DNA of 15,923 nucleotides from Flavobacteriales bacterium (GCA_002747735.1 PDQE01000062.1:1-15923), one strand, 5' to 3'. Shown: positions 1 to 8,786, counted from the stretch's first letter. Numbers and translations are program-made. Notes: generated by a model from the sequence alone, not told the origin.

Positions 1-1388
1 ACACCTTCTGCACCGTAAATTTCTTTGGCAATTTTGGCAATTTTTTCTTTTACCGGTTCGTGCCAGTTGTAGAGTGGTTTAAATTGGGTAGTATTGGCTT
101 CAGCTACCTTAACTAAGGTTTGAGCCAGCTCTTTGGTGCCTTCGCCTCCTTTAGCCCAGCCATCAGAAACAACCGCTTTTACACCCAAATCTTCACATTT
201 TTTAATTATAAATTTGGTTTCTTTCTCGGTATCCGAAATAAAGGCATTTATGGCCACCACCGGTTCTATATTAAACTTTCTGATGTTTTCTATGTGTTTT
301 TCTGCGTTTTCAAAGCCTTTTTTAACCCGTTCTAAGTCAGGGGTGTTAAGTTCGTCTTTTGCCGCTCCTCCGTGATGACGCAGTGCCCTTATGGTTACTA
401 CCAATACTGCAACTTTGGGATTTAGTCCTGCATAAGCTGACTTTATATTTAAAAACTTTTCTGCTCCTAAGTCCGCTCCAAAACCGGCTTCTGTAATTAC
501 GTATTCTGATAATGACAGGCCCATTTTAGTAGCAATAATACTATTTGTACCTTGAGCAATATTGGCAAAAGGCCCGCCGTGGATAATTGCAGGATTTTTT
601 TCTAAAGTCTGAACCAAATTGGGCTTTATGGCATCTTTTAGTAAAATAGCCATAGCATTTTCTGCTTTTAGGTCTTTGGCAAAAACAGGCTTTTTATCAA
701 AAGTAAAACCTACAAAGATATTACCCATACGCTCTTTAAGGTCTTCCCTGTCTTTGGCCATACATAAGATAGCCATTATTTCCGAAGCTGCCGTAATGTT
801 AAACCCGTCTTCTCTGGGAATGCCGTTTCCCGTGCCGCCCAAGCCGTTTACTATTTTACGTAAAGTTCTGTCATTCATATCTATAACCCGTTTCCAGGCA
901 ATGGTTCTGGGGTCTATGCCAAGATTTTTGGATTTACTCTGTAAATTGTTATCAATTAAAGCGGCCAACAGATTATTGGCTTTTTCTACAGCATTAAAAT
1001 CACCGGTAAAGTGTAAATTAATATCTTCCATAGGCACTACTTGGGAGTAGCCGCCACCAGCCGCTCCTCCTTTAATCCCAAAAACAGGGCCTAAAGACGG
1101 CTCTCTGATGACTACCGTAGCTTGTTTGCCAATTTTGTTTAACCCCTCTGTTAAACCAATGGAAACGGTGGTTTTGCCTTCGCCAGCTGGAGTTGGGGTA
1201 AGAGCTGTAACTAAGATTAAATTATTTTTTAAAATCTTGTCTTCGTCAATAAGATCTAAAGGTAATTTTGCCTTGTATTTGCCGTAAAGTTCCAGCTTAT
1301 CCGGATTTAGTTTTAATTTTTCGGCTATGTGGTTAATGTGGGTAAGTTGGGTCTGTTGAGCAATTTCAATATCTGTAGGTGTAGCCAT
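1..1388 (-). CDS. fhs: Formate-tetrahydrofolate ligase (partial, 3' end beyond window)
   Basis: This enzyme joins formate to tetrahydrofolate using ATP, giving 10-formyl-tetrahydrofolate for one-carbon metabolism in the cytoplasm. Translating the minus strand from the ATG at 1388-1386 gives an uninterrupted frame of about 462 residues starting [12 protein letters not shown] and running off the left edge. The family is usually about 555 residues, so roughly the last 90 are missing. Visible hallmarks are the ATP-binding loop [11 protein letters not shown] (residues 64-74, Lys72), the family signature [11 protein letters not shown] followed by [16 protein letters not shown], and the second signature [13 protein letters not shown]. 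The C-terminal part seen still matches the family ([21 protein letters not shown]). It is transcribed divergently from secDF, and a matched promoter lies just upstream with a leader of only about 10 bases. The identification is firm; only the 3' end is unseen. Confidence 0.96.
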   Translation of the reverse strand, partial: MATPTDIEIAQQTQLTHINHIAEKLKLNPDKLELYGKYKAKLPLDLIDEDKILKNNLILVTALTPTPAGEGKTTVSIGLTEGLNKIGKQATVVIREPSLGPVFGIKGGAAGGGYSQVVPMEDINLHFTGDFNAVEKANNLLAALIDNNLQSKSKNLGIDPRTIAWKRVIDMNDRTLRKIVNGLGGTGNGIPREDGFNITAASEIMAILCMAKDREDLKERMGNIFVGFTFDKKPVFAKDLKAENAMAILLKDAIKPNLVQTLEKNPAIIHGGPFANIAQGTNSIIATKMGLSLSEYVITEAGFGADLGAEKFLNIKSAYAGLNPKVAVLVVTIRALRHHGGAAKDELNTPDLERVKKGFENAEKHIENIRKFNIEPVVAINAFISDTEKETKFIIKKCEDLGVKAVVSDGWAKGGEGTKELAQTLVKVAEANTTQFKPLYNWHEPVKEKIAKIAKEIYGAEG

Positions 1389-1405
1389 AAAAATAAATTA
1401 AGACA

Positions 1406-1436
1406 CAAAGTTAAAAATAATTGAGGTTTACACAAA
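1406..1436 (-). promoter_or_regulatory. Bacteroidetes-type promoter for fhs
   Basis: Read on the minus strand, TTTG (1436-1433) is followed after 19 bases by TAACTTTG (1413-1406). This fits the Bacteroidetes sigma-A consensus TTG...TAnnTTTG. Transcription should begin near 1400, leaving a leader of about 10 bases before the fhs ATG. The match is by eye and the start site is inferred. Confidence 0.65.
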
Positions 1437-1552
1437 TCCTTATTAAAATGGCCTAAAAATAGGGTGGTTTATAAGTTTAATCAATTGAAAAAAATGAACA
1501 AATTTATTTAGGATGCTATTAAGGGGGGAGACCTAAAAAAAATCAAAAACAA

Positions 1553-1583
1553 TTGGCTATTCTTAATAGTTGCTCTATATTTG
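1553..1583 (+). promoter_or_regulatory. Bacteroidetes-type promoter for secDF
   Basis: TTG at 1553-1555 is followed after 20 bases by a perfect TAnnTTTG element, TATATTTG, at 1576-1583. Transcription should start near 1590, giving a leader of about 30 bases before the secDF ATG at 1622. Both elements and the spacing match the Bacteroidetes housekeeping consensus. The start site itself is inferred. Confidence 0.7.
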
Positions 1584-1621
1584 CACGTTAATTGAAAATA
1601 GCGTTTGTAAAGTAATAAACC

Positions 1622-4600
1622 ATGCAGAATAAAGGACTTATAAAAACTTTTGCCATTCTATTCGGGCTCATTTGTATCTACTATTTATCATTTACCTGGG
1701 TAAATAACCGAATAGAAGATGATGCAAAAGCATTTGCCAATGGCAATATTGATAAAGAACAGGCTTATTTAGATTCTGTTTCTAATGTACCGGTAGCAAA
1801 TTATTTATATCACAACTACACCTATAGCGAAATTCAAGACCACGCTTTAAATCTGGGCTTAGACCTTAAAGGAGGTATTAATGCTACTTTAGAAGTGTCG
1901 GTTAGAGATATTTTAATCGGGCTGTCAGATTATTCTAAAAATCCGGTTTTTAACAAGGCTCTGGCAGATGCTACAACTGCTATGAAAAGTAGTGATAAGC
2001 CTTATATAGAGTTGTTTTTTGAAGCTTTTGAAAATGAAAGCCAGGGCAAAGTTAAACTTAGTGACCCTACCATTTTTGGCAATAAATCTTTAAAAGACAA
2101 GATTAACTTTAAACTTACCGATGAAGAAGTAAAGCCTATTTTACGTAAGGAAGTTAAAGGTTCTATCAGTACAGCTTTTGAAGTGTTGCGAAATCGTATT
2201 GACCGTTTTGGGGTTACTTCGCCAAACATTCAGAGAATAGGTGAAACCGGAAGGGTATTAATTGAATTACCCGGTGCCAGAGATATAGATCGTGTAAAGA
2301 AATTATTGCAGAGTACAGCCGAGTTACAGTTTTGGGAAACCCATGACAATGGCGAAATGGCCAACTTTTTTATTCAGGCCAACAATAAACTGGCTGATGT
2401 TTTAAAATCCGAAGAAACTACTGCTGATGAAGTATCGGTTCCCGAAGAAACACCTGAAACCGTAACAGATACAACTGCTACCGATGAAATAGATGCCTTG
2501 CTTGAGGTGAAGGACACTACCGATACGGATGATATAGATGAACTTTTGGGTGAAACAAAAGATACTACCAATATAGCTGCTAATAACCCTTTATTTGCGG
2601 TTTTTAGCCCTAATATTCCACAATCGCCACAACAGAGAAGTTCTGTAATTGGAACTGCCAATTTAAAAGATACGGCAAGGGTAAATGAGTTACTGGCCAT
2701 GAAAGAAATCAGGGCGTTGTTACCTAGTGATATGGTATATACCAAGTTTTTATGGGATGCCAAACCGATAGTAGATCCGGCCACTAACAAAAAAACGGAT
2801 TTTATAAATCTATACGCTATAAAATCTAACCGTGAAGACGCGGCACCTATTGAAGGTGACGTGGTTGCTGATGCCAGCCAAACTTTTGGCCCACGAGGCA
2901 TCAATCCACAGGTAAGTATGGATATGAACAGTACCGGAGCAAAGCTTTGGGCTAAAATGACAGAAGAAAATGTGAATAATTTTGTAGCTGTGGTATTAGA
3001 CGACTTTGTCTATTCTGCTCCTAATGTAAACGAACCTATTCCTAATGGTAGGACGTCAATTTCGGGTAACTTTACCATAGAAGAGGCTCAGGATTTGGCC
3101 AATGCTTTAAAATCCGGTAAACTGCCGGCATCGGCAAGAATTATTCAATCGGAAATTGTAGGGCCATCTTTGGGTCAGGAAGCCATAGATAGCAGTACCA
3201 TTGCTTTTGTTTTGGCATTGGTTTTGGTGTTGATATGGATGATATTCTATTACGGAAAAGCCGGTATTTTTGCTGATATTGCCCTATTGGTAAATATCAT
3301 CTTTATTTTTGGTGTGCTTACGGCATTTGGTGCAGTACTTACCTTGCCCGGTGTGGCAGGTATTATCATTACCATTGGTATGTCTGTAGATGCCAACGTG
3401 ATTATTTACGAACGCATAAAAGAAGCCCTCAATGATGGTATGATACTTAAAGAAGCCATTAAAGATGGCTTTAGTTTTAAAGGGGCTCTCTCCGCAATTA
3501 TTGATGCGAATATTACTACATTTTTAACCGGTGTTATTCTTTACGTATTTGGTACAGGGCCTATCAGAGGTTTCGCAACCACATTGATGATTGGTATTGC
3601 TACCTCGCTTATTACAGCCGTTTTTATTACCAGATTACTTGTGGACTGGTACGCAAAAAGAGACCATACCATGACCTTTAATACGCCTTTTTCTAAAGGA
3701 TGGTTCCAGAATATAAGGATAGATTTCTTAAAAAAACGTAAAGTAGCATATATAATTTCTGCAGTTTTTATTCTTATAGGTATTGGTTCCCTATTTACCA
3801 ATGGCCTAAACCTTGGTGTTGACTTTAAAGGTGGCAGAACATACACAGTACGTTTTGAAAATCCTGTAAGCCCTACAGAAGTAGCCGAAATCCTTAAAGA
3901 TGCTTTTGAAAGTGCCCCAGAGGTAAAAACTTTTGGTAATTCCAATCAGTTAAAAATAATGACTTCTTACCGTATAGATGATGAAGGGCTTACCGTAGAT
4001 GATGAAGTACAAGAGCAACTTTTTAACGGCTTAAAGCCTTATTTACCGGAGAATATGTCTATGGATGACTTTAAAATTGGAGCAGAAGACCATCAGGCAA
4101 AATTAGGTGTAATGGAATATATGAAAGTAGGGCCTACCATTGCGGATGATATTAAGCAAGCTGCCGTATGGGCTGTACTGGGTTCATTGCTAGTGGTGTT
4201 TTTATATATTTTATTGCGATTTAGAAAATGGCAATACAGTTTAGGAGCCGTAGTAGCGGTATTTCATGACATATTAATTGTACTGGCCATCTTCTCACTT
4301 TTTTATAAGGTGTTGCCTTTTGACATGGAAATAGGCCAGTCTTTTATAGCGGCTTTGCTTACGGTGGTGGGATACTCCTTAAATGATACCGTGGTGATTT
4401 TTGACCGAATCAGAGAGTTTTATGGAAAACATCCAACCTGGCCGTTTAACCGGGTAGTTAATGCCGGGCTAAGCAGTACGTTAGGTCGAACCGTTAATAC
4501 CTCCTTAACCACTCTTATCGTATTGTTTTCTATATTCTTATTTGGTGGAGATTCCATTAAAGGATTTATGTTTGCCATGATTATTGGGGTTGTTGTGGGT

Positions 4601-4675
4601 ACTTATTCATCATTGTTTATTGCATCGCCCATTATGTATGATACTATAAAAAAGATAGACACTAAAAAGAAGTAA
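1622..4675 (+). CDS. secDF: Fused protein translocase subunit SecDF
   Basis: SecD and SecF are fused in one 1017-residue membrane protein that uses the proton gradient to help pull secreted proteins through SecYEG. The N-terminal half is SecD: a membrane segment at about residues 7-27, the motif DLGLDLKGG, a large extracytoplasmic region, a membrane bundle from about residue 526, and the motif GMSVDANVIIYERIKE (586 onward), whose Asp590 corresponds to the conserved proton-relay aspartate. The second half is SecF: membrane segment about 708-728, GLNLGVDFKGG, and VVGYSLNDTVVIFDRIRE (915-932). Fused SecDF is usual in Bacteroidetes. An acidic, Thr/Asp-rich low-complexity insert sits at about 263-320 in the extracytoplasmic SecD domain and carries an imperfect tandem repeat. 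The gene stands alone between its own promoter and a hairpin terminator. Confidence 0.97.
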   Translation: MQNKGLIKTFAILFGLICIYYLSFTWVNNRIEDDAKAFANGNIDKEQAYLDSVSNVPVANYLYHNYTYSEIQDHALNLGLDLKGGINATLEVSVRDILIGLSDYSKNPVFNKALADATTAMKSSDKPYIELFFEAFENESQGKVKLSDPTIFGNKSLKDKINFKLTDEEVKPILRKEVKGSISTAFEVLRNRIDRFGVTSPNIQRIGETGRVLIELPGARDIDRVKKLLQSTAELQFWETHDNGEMANFFIQANNKLADVLKSEETTADEVSVPEETPETVTDTTATDEIDALLEVKDTTDTDDIDELLGETKDTTNIAANNPLFAVFSPNIPQSPQQRSSVIGTANLKDTARVNELLAMKEIRALLPSDMVYTKFLWDAKPIVDPATNKKTDFINLYAIKSNREDAAPIEGDVVADASQTFGPRGINPQVSMDMNSTGAKLWAKMTEENVNNFVAVVLDDFVYSAPNVNEPIPNGRTSISGNFTIEEAQDLANALKSGKLPASARIIQSEIVGPSLGQEAIDSSTIAFVLALVLVLIWMIFYYGKAGIFADIALLVNIIFIFGVLTAFGAVLTLPGVAGIIITIGMSVDANVIIYERIKEALNDGMILKEAIKDGFSFKGALSAIIDANITTFLTGVILYVFGTGPIRGFATTLMIGIATSLITAVFITRLLVDWYAKRDHTMTFNTPFSKGWFQNIRIDFLKKRKVAYIISAVFILIGIGSLFTNGLNLGVDFKGGRTYTVRFENPVSPTEVAEILKDAFESAPEVKTFGNSNQLKIMTSYRIDDEGLTVDDEVQEQLFNGLKPYLPENMSMDDFKIGAEDHQAKLGVMEYMKVGPTIADDIKQAAVWAVLGSLLVVFLYILLRFRKWQYSLGAVVAVFHDILIVLAIFSLFYKVLPFDMEIGQSFIAALLTVVGYSLNDTVVIFDRIREFYGKHPTWPFNRVVNAGLSSTLGRTVNTSLTTLIVLFSIFLFGGDSIKGFMFAMIIGVVVGTYSSLFIASPIMYDTIKKIDTKKK
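2483..2569 (+). repeat. Imperfect tandem repeat in the acidic insert of SecDF
   Basis: Within secDF, residues 288-300 (DEIDALLEVKDTT) and 303-316 (DDIDELLGETKDTT) are two imperfect copies of one unit. They lie inside a Thr/Asp/Glu-rich stretch of about 58 residues. The repeat is clearer at protein than at DNA level, so it is an old duplication or is kept by selection on the peptide. Confidence 0.7.
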
Positions 4676-4720
4676 CCTGTTTAAAAAAGGGATAAAATGT
4701 AATCCCACAATACATCATAT

Positions 4721-4770
4721 AAAACCGTTGAGATATGAATAGGAATTCAACTTAACGGTTTTCTTATTAT
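4721..4770 (+). terminator. Hairpin terminator after secDF
   Basis: AAAACCGTT (4721-4729) pairs with AACGGTTTT (4754-4762). An inner stem, TGAAT (4736-4740) with ATTCA (4745-4749), closes an AGGA loop. The outer stem is followed by a T-rich run (cttattatt). It lies 46 bases after the secDF stop and before the next gene, as a factor-independent terminator would. The flanking A and T runs could make it work in both directions, but no minus-strand gene ends here. Confidence 0.6.
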
Positions 4771-4808
4771 TGAACTCAATCTAAATGCTCAGTCTATAAA
4801 AAAAGTAC

Positions 4809-4816
4809 TATCTTTA
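4809..4816 (+). promoter_or_regulatory. Possible -7 element for the protease operon
   Basis: TATCTTTA at 4809-4816 differs from the Bacteroidetes TAnnTTTG element only at its last base and would place the start near 4823, about 10 bases before the ATG at 4833. I see no convincing TTG at the expected upstream distance, so this is a weak call based on position between a terminator and a gene start. Confidence 0.35.
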
Positions 4817-4832
4817 GCTAAAAATCCTACCT

Positions 4833-6512
4833 ATGCGTTATAGAATTTTTACATTTTCTTGTTTTTTAGCTTTGGCAACACAAGCCCAAGTTACTAATTC
4901 CGGTACGCCAAAAAGCTGGGATAACGCCCGTGAATTATCGGTTTTAAAACCTATTGATTTGGGTGTTGTAAACATAACTGTTTTAAAAAAACAAGATAAA
5001 AAGAAAAGATTTGGAAAAAACAGGCCCTTGCGGATAGGTGTAGCAAAAAAAGTAAATTATAATCCGGAAAATGCAGGTGTCTGGACTATTTTGCCAAATG
5101 GCGATAGAATATGGCGAATTGGCTTTCATTCTAAAGATGCCATTCACCTCAGTGTGAATTTTAGTAAATTCATCATTCCCGAAAATGCCAGTTTATATTT
5201 GTATAATGATGCCAAAACAGACCTGTTAGGGGCTTACACAAATCTCAATAACAGCCAAACCGGATTGGGAACTTGGTTTGTGATGGGTGATAAACTTTGG
5301 TTAGAATATTACGAACCGGCAACGGTAAAGGGCAAAGGTGTTTTGGAAATAAGCCGTGTTATTCATGGGTATAGACTGGGTAATACTTTTCAGAAAGGCT
5401 ATAATGATAAGGCTGCGTTGAGTATTAATTCTTCCGGTGATTGTAATTACGATGTAGATTGTGATATCGGCAATGATTTTCTGGCACATAAAGATGTATT
5501 AAAAAATGCTGTGGGATATCTAAACATGGGAGATGGTTATATCTGTACCGGTACGTTGATTAATAATACCGCACAGGATAAAACACCGTATTTTATAACC
5601 GCTGAACACTGCATAGAACGAGAGGATGATGAAGACCCTGCAAATCCTTCATTGTTTAATATGCGGTTTAAATGGATAAGCCCAAATCCCGTCTGTGCTC
5701 AAACTACCAACAGTACCAATTCTACAGGGAATTTTAGCCTAAACGGAGCCACTGTAGTAGCAAAAAACGTGAGTTCAGATGCTTTGTTATTAAAGGCCAA
5801 CAACAACATAGACCCTTCATGGGATGTGAATTTTGCGGGATGGGACAGAACTGATACCAACCCCGATTATGCAGTATCTATTCATCATCCTGATGGTGAT
5901 ATAATGAAAATATCCAGAGATAATGACGGGCCGGTAAAATCTTCGGGTTTTACCGTTACAGGCTGGCTCATAGGCGGAGTATCTGAAGGTACCGGAAAAG
6001 GCTGGGAAATAGGCGTTACTGAATTAGGTTCTTCAGGGGCAGCCTTATTTAACCAAAATGGACATATTATTGGTCAGTTGTCTGGTGGTAATGCAGCATG
6101 TGTAGGTTTAAATGATAATGATGATTATGATCTTTTCGGTCGATTTGCCACAGCCTGGAACGGAACTTCATCGGCCGAAAGGCTAAAAGATTGGCTAGAC
6201 CCTGTTAATAGTGGCGTAACTACTTTAAACACACTATCCAATACATTAGCTGTTGATGAATTTATAAATGAAAAAAATATTTCTGTTTTCCCTAATCCTG
6301 CATCAACTGTTCTTGAGGTGGCATCCGAAAATTTTTTAGGAGACTTATACTATTTGATATATAATCAGTTAGGCCAAGAGATGATGGGTAAAAAATTTTT
6401 AGAAAACGGTAAAATTCCCGTAGCTCATTTGCCGGAAGGCCTCTATTTCGTTAAAATAGGGGATGATACATCCGGAAATTATATGGTTAAAAAAATAATT
6501 ATTCAAAAATAG
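4833..6512 (+). CDS. Secreted lysyl-endopeptidase-like serine protease with type IX secretion sorting domain
   Basis: This 559-residue protein is a predicted exported trypsin-fold protease. It has a signal peptide (about residues 1-19, MRYRIFTFSCFLALATQAQ), a beta-rich propeptide to about 193, a catalytic domain (about 199-465), and a C-terminal type IX sorting domain (about 479-559, with VFPNPAS at 485-491 and a GLYFVKI strand). The catalytic domain resembles Achromobacter lyticus protease I: CNYDVDC, CTGTLINNTA, AEHC, FAGWDRTD, SIHHPDGD, GSSGA, DWLDPVNSG. The inferred triad is His259, Asp316, Ser401. All six cysteines of the three disulfides in that enzyme have counterparts (204, 210, one in ICTGT, 260, one in PVCAQ, 423). 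Asp433 matches the S1-pocket aspartate, so cleavage after Lys is predicted. Lys193 could be an autoprocessing site. The histidine of QLHGG in that enzyme is Ser417 here. The gene lies 7 bases before rlmN. Confidence 0.9.
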   Translation: MRYRIFTFSCFLALATQAQVTNSGTPKSWDNARELSVLKPIDLGVVNITVLKKQDKKKRFGKNRPLRIGVAKKVNYNPENAGVWTILPNGDRIWRIGFHSKDAIHLSVNFSKFIIPENASLYLYNDAKTDLLGAYTNLNNSQTGLGTWFVMGDKLWLEYYEPATVKGKGVLEISRVIHGYRLGNTFQKGYNDKAALSINSSGDCNYDVDCDIGNDFLAHKDVLKNAVGYLNMGDGYICTGTLINNTAQDKTPYFITAEHCIEREDDEDPANPSLFNMRFKWISPNPVCAQTTNSTNSTGNFSLNGATVVAKNVSSDALLLKANNNIDPSWDVNFAGWDRTDTNPDYAVSIHHPDGDIMKISRDNDGPVKSSGFTVTGWLIGGVSEGTGKGWEIGVTELGSSGAALFNQNGHIIGQLSGGNAACVGLNDNDDYDLFGRFATAWNGTSSAERLKDWLDPVNSGVTTLNTLSNTLAVDEFINEKNISVFPNPASTVLEVASENFLGDLYYLIYNQLGQEMMGKKFLENGKIPVAHLPEGLYFVKIGDDTSGNYMVKKIIIQK

Positions 6513-6519
6513 TATTTGT

Positions 6520-7569
6520 ATGCCGGTTGGCACCAAAACAAAAAAAGATATCAGGAGTTTGTGCAAAGAAGACTTGCGTACTTTTTTTACGGAGCAGGGC
6601 CAACGTGCTTTTAGAGGTAATCAGGTATATGAATGGCTTTGGAAAAAGGCATGTTACTCCTTTGATGATATGACCAATATTTCCAAAGAAACCCGAGAAC
6701 TTCTTGCTGATAATTTTGTGATTAACAATATAGAGGTTGATAAAATGCAGCGGTCTGAAGATGGTACCATTAAAAATGCAGTCAGGCTTCATGATGGCTT
6801 AATAGTAGAGTCTGTTCTTATCCCTACCGATACCCGTACCACCGCATGTGTAAGTAGTCAAGTAGGCTGTAGTCTGGATTGTAATTTTTGTGCCACAGCC
6901 CGCCTAAAACGCATGCGAAACCTCAACGCTGATGAGATTTACGATCAGGTAGTAGCTATAGACCGCCAAAGCCGGCTGTACCATAACAGGGTATTGTCTA
7001 ATATCGTTTTTATGGGTATGGGAGAGCCATTGCTGAATTATAAAAATGTGTTAGCAGCCATTGAAAAGATAACTACAGAAGAAGGCTTGAATATGTCGCC
7101 CAAACGCATTACCTTATCTACCGTAGGTATCCCAAAAATGATAAAAAAGTTAACAGATGATGGTGTGCGTTTTAATCTTGCGGTGTCGTTACATTCGGCC
7201 ATAGATGCTGTTAGGTCAAAAATGATGCCTATTAACGAAAAGAGTGATTTGAATGAGCTTTTAGAAGCATTGCAATATTGGTATGCAAAAACGAAGAAAA
7301 AAATAACGTTTGAATACGTAGTCTGGAAAAATATTAATGACACTCGAAAAGATGCTGATGCCTTGGTAGCCTATTGTAAAAAAGTGCCGTCTAAAGTAAA
7401 TTTAATTGAATATAATGCTATAGATGACGGCTATTTTCAGCAAGCAGATGTGGCAGCGGTGGCTATGTATAAAACTATTTTGGAAAAAAATAGTATTGGC
7501 GTTACAGTGCGTCATAGCAGAGGTAAAGATATAGATGCCGCTTGTGGACAATTAGCAAACAAAAGTTAG
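6520..7569 (+). CDS. rlmN: Dual-specificity RNA methyltransferase RlmN (23S rRNA A2503 / tRNA A37)
   Basis: This radical-SAM enzyme puts a methyl group on C2 of A2503 in 23S rRNA and, in studied members, of A37 in some tRNAs. The 349-residue length is normal. The iron-sulfur cluster motif is CSLDCNFC (Cys117, Cys121, Cys124). Cys110 in TTACVSSQ matches the catalytic cysteine of the Escherichia coli enzyme, and Cys342 in DIDAACGQL matches the methyl-carrying cysteine near the C terminus. GMGEPLLN and SLHSA are further family motifs. The start codon is 7 bases after the protease stop with no recognisable Shine-Dalgarno sequence, so co-transcription with the protease is likely. No functional link between the two is evident. 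Confidence 0.97.
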   Translation: MPVGTKTKKDIRSLCKEDLRTFFTEQGQRAFRGNQVYEWLWKKACYSFDDMTNISKETRELLADNFVINNIEVDKMQRSEDGTIKNAVRLHDGLIVESVLIPTDTRTTACVSSQVGCSLDCNFCATARLKRMRNLNADEIYDQVVAIDRQSRLYHNRVLSNIVFMGMGEPLLNYKNVLAAIEKITTEEGLNMSPKRITLSTVGIPKMIKKLTDDGVRFNLAVSLHSAIDAVRSKMMPINEKSDLNELLEALQYWYAKTKKKITFEYVVWKNINDTRKDADALVAYCKKVPSKVNLIEYNAIDDGYFQQADVAAVAMYKTILEKNSIGVTVRHSRGKDIDAACGQLANKS

Positions 7570-7584
7570 ACAAAAAATATAATT

Positions 7585-8676
7585 ATGAACAGATTTAGTG
7601 CAGCCCTGTTAATTTATATATCAGCCTTTTTTGGCCTTTTTGCCCAAGAGGCAAAGCAACCTAATGTGTTTTTAATTACTTTAGATGGTGTTCGATGGCA
7701 GGAAGTGTTTCAAGGTATAGATACAGCCCTTGTTAAGAATGAAAAATATACTAAAGACAAAAAGGTGTTGGAAGAGAAATTCTTGGGTAAGTCTATTCAA
7801 GAAAATCGGAAAAAGTTAATGCCTTTTTTATGGACAACCATTGCAGAGAATGGCCAAATTTACGGAAATAAAGCATTGGGCAATGTGTTTAAACTTACCA
7901 ATACTATGCTGTTTTCTTACCCCGGTTACAACGAGATTTTAACCGGATATGCCGATGATAAAAACGTAAACAGTAATGATAAAATAAACAACCAAAATGT
8001 TACCATTTTAGAAAAAGCAAATAACGATAAAAAGTACGCCGGAAAAGTGGCTGCTTTTTGCAGTTGGGATGTTTTTCCTTACATCATAAATGAAAAAAGG
8101 AGTGGTGTTCCGGTAAATGCGGGTTATGAAAAGGCCACCGGTGAATTGACTGAAACCGAAGAATTACTCAATCAAATGCAGGTTCAGGCCCCTGTTATCT
8201 GGAACACTGTCCGTCCTGATGTTTTTACGCATCAGTTTGCCAAAGCGTATTTGAAGAAAAATAAACCTAAGTTCCTTTATATTGCCTATGGCGAGACTGA
8301 TGATTTTGCACATAGCGGCTCTTTTGATAATTACATTAGGTCATTACACAATACCGATGGCCTTATTGCCGATTTGTGGGCCTATGTACAAAATCATCCG
8401 TTTTATAAAAACAATACTTATTTTATTATTACCACTGACCATGGCAGGGGCAAAGGTGTGGAAAAAAACCATGAGTGGACCAGTCATGGTGCCGGAATTG
8501 TAGATGCAGAATATACTTGGCTGGCTGTGATAGGCCCAGAGGTTAAACCAAAAGGAGAAATGAAAACAAACAATGAGCATTATGCAAATGAAATTGCTGC
8601 CACTATTGCAAAAATCATGGGTATAAGCCTTAACGAAGAACGGGCAGGTAAAGCCATTGAACCAGTTTTTGAATAG
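7585..8676 (+). CDS. Exported alkaline-phosphatase-superfamily hydrolase (phosphodiesterase/phosphatase-like)
   Basis: The 363-residue product begins with a likely signal peptide (about residues 1-20, cleavage near LFAQ), so it should act in the periplasm or outside the cell. Two-metal alkaline-phosphatase-fold ligands can be placed in order: Asp34 (TLDGVRW), Asp239 and His243 (TDDFAH), Asp285 and His286 (TTDHGRG), and His301 (TSHG). The segment SYPGYNEILTG (from Ser111) aligns residue for residue with the TFPNHYTLVTG nucleophile segment of nucleotide pyrophosphatase/phosphodiesterases. Ser111 is therefore the probable nucleophile, in place of threonine. Phosphate mono- or diester hydrolysis is likely, but the substrate cannot be told from sequence. 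It starts 15 bases after rlmN and probably shares its transcript. Confidence 0.82.
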   Translation: MNRFSAALLIYISAFFGLFAQEAKQPNVFLITLDGVRWQEVFQGIDTALVKNEKYTKDKKVLEEKFLGKSIQENRKKLMPFLWTTIAENGQIYGNKALGNVFKLTNTMLFSYPGYNEILTGYADDKNVNSNDKINNQNVTILEKANNDKKYAGKVAAFCSWDVFPYIINEKRSGVPVNAGYEKATGELTETEELLNQMQVQAPVIWNTVRPDVFTHQFAKAYLKKNKPKFLYIAYGETDDFAHSGSFDNYIRSLHNTDGLIADLWAYVQNHPFYKNNTYFIITTDHGRGKGVEKNHEWTSHGAGIVDAEYTWLAVIGPEVKPKGEMKTNNEHYANEIAATIAKIMGISLNEERAGKAIEPVFE

Positions 8677-8745
8677 GTTTTTCGGCTACATAAACTTAAA
8701 GTTGGGCTTCAAAAATTTATACAAAAAAATAGGTTTACTCATTTC

Positions 8746-8752
8746 TATTTTG
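8746..8752 (+). promoter_or_regulatory. Possible weak -7 element upstream of the glycogen cluster
   Basis: The 110-base gap 8677-8786 is very AT-rich and is the only likely site for a glg operon promoter. TATTTTG at 8746-8752 is one T short of TAnnTTTG and would place a start near 8760. No TTG stands at the usual distance upstream. I see no convincing terminator for the preceding gene. Confidence 0.25.
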
Positions 8753-8786
8753 TAAATTTATTCTTTAATCAAACTTATTAAAAGCA

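Noticed and set aside
120..1050. Plus-strand open frames opposite fhs (120-335, 133-375, 619-1050)
   Set aside because: They lie antisense to a continuous, motif-complete fhs frame and their translations resemble no protein family; they are shadows.
2374..2904. Minus-strand frame of 176 codons inside secDF
   Set aside because: It is Ser/Val-rich only because it is the complement of the acidic Thr/Asp-rich insert. The plus-strand SecDF frame is complete and conserved.
6509..6519. TAGTATTTG just before rlmN as a promoter
   Set aside because: It has three bases between TA and TTTG instead of two, sits directly against the ATG, and lacks an upstream TTG at the right distance. Co-transcription with the protease is simpler.
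8696..8706. AACTTAAAGTT hairpin after the phosphatase-fold gene as a terminator
   Set aside because: The stem is five AT-rich pairs with a one-base loop and no T run follows; too weak to call.
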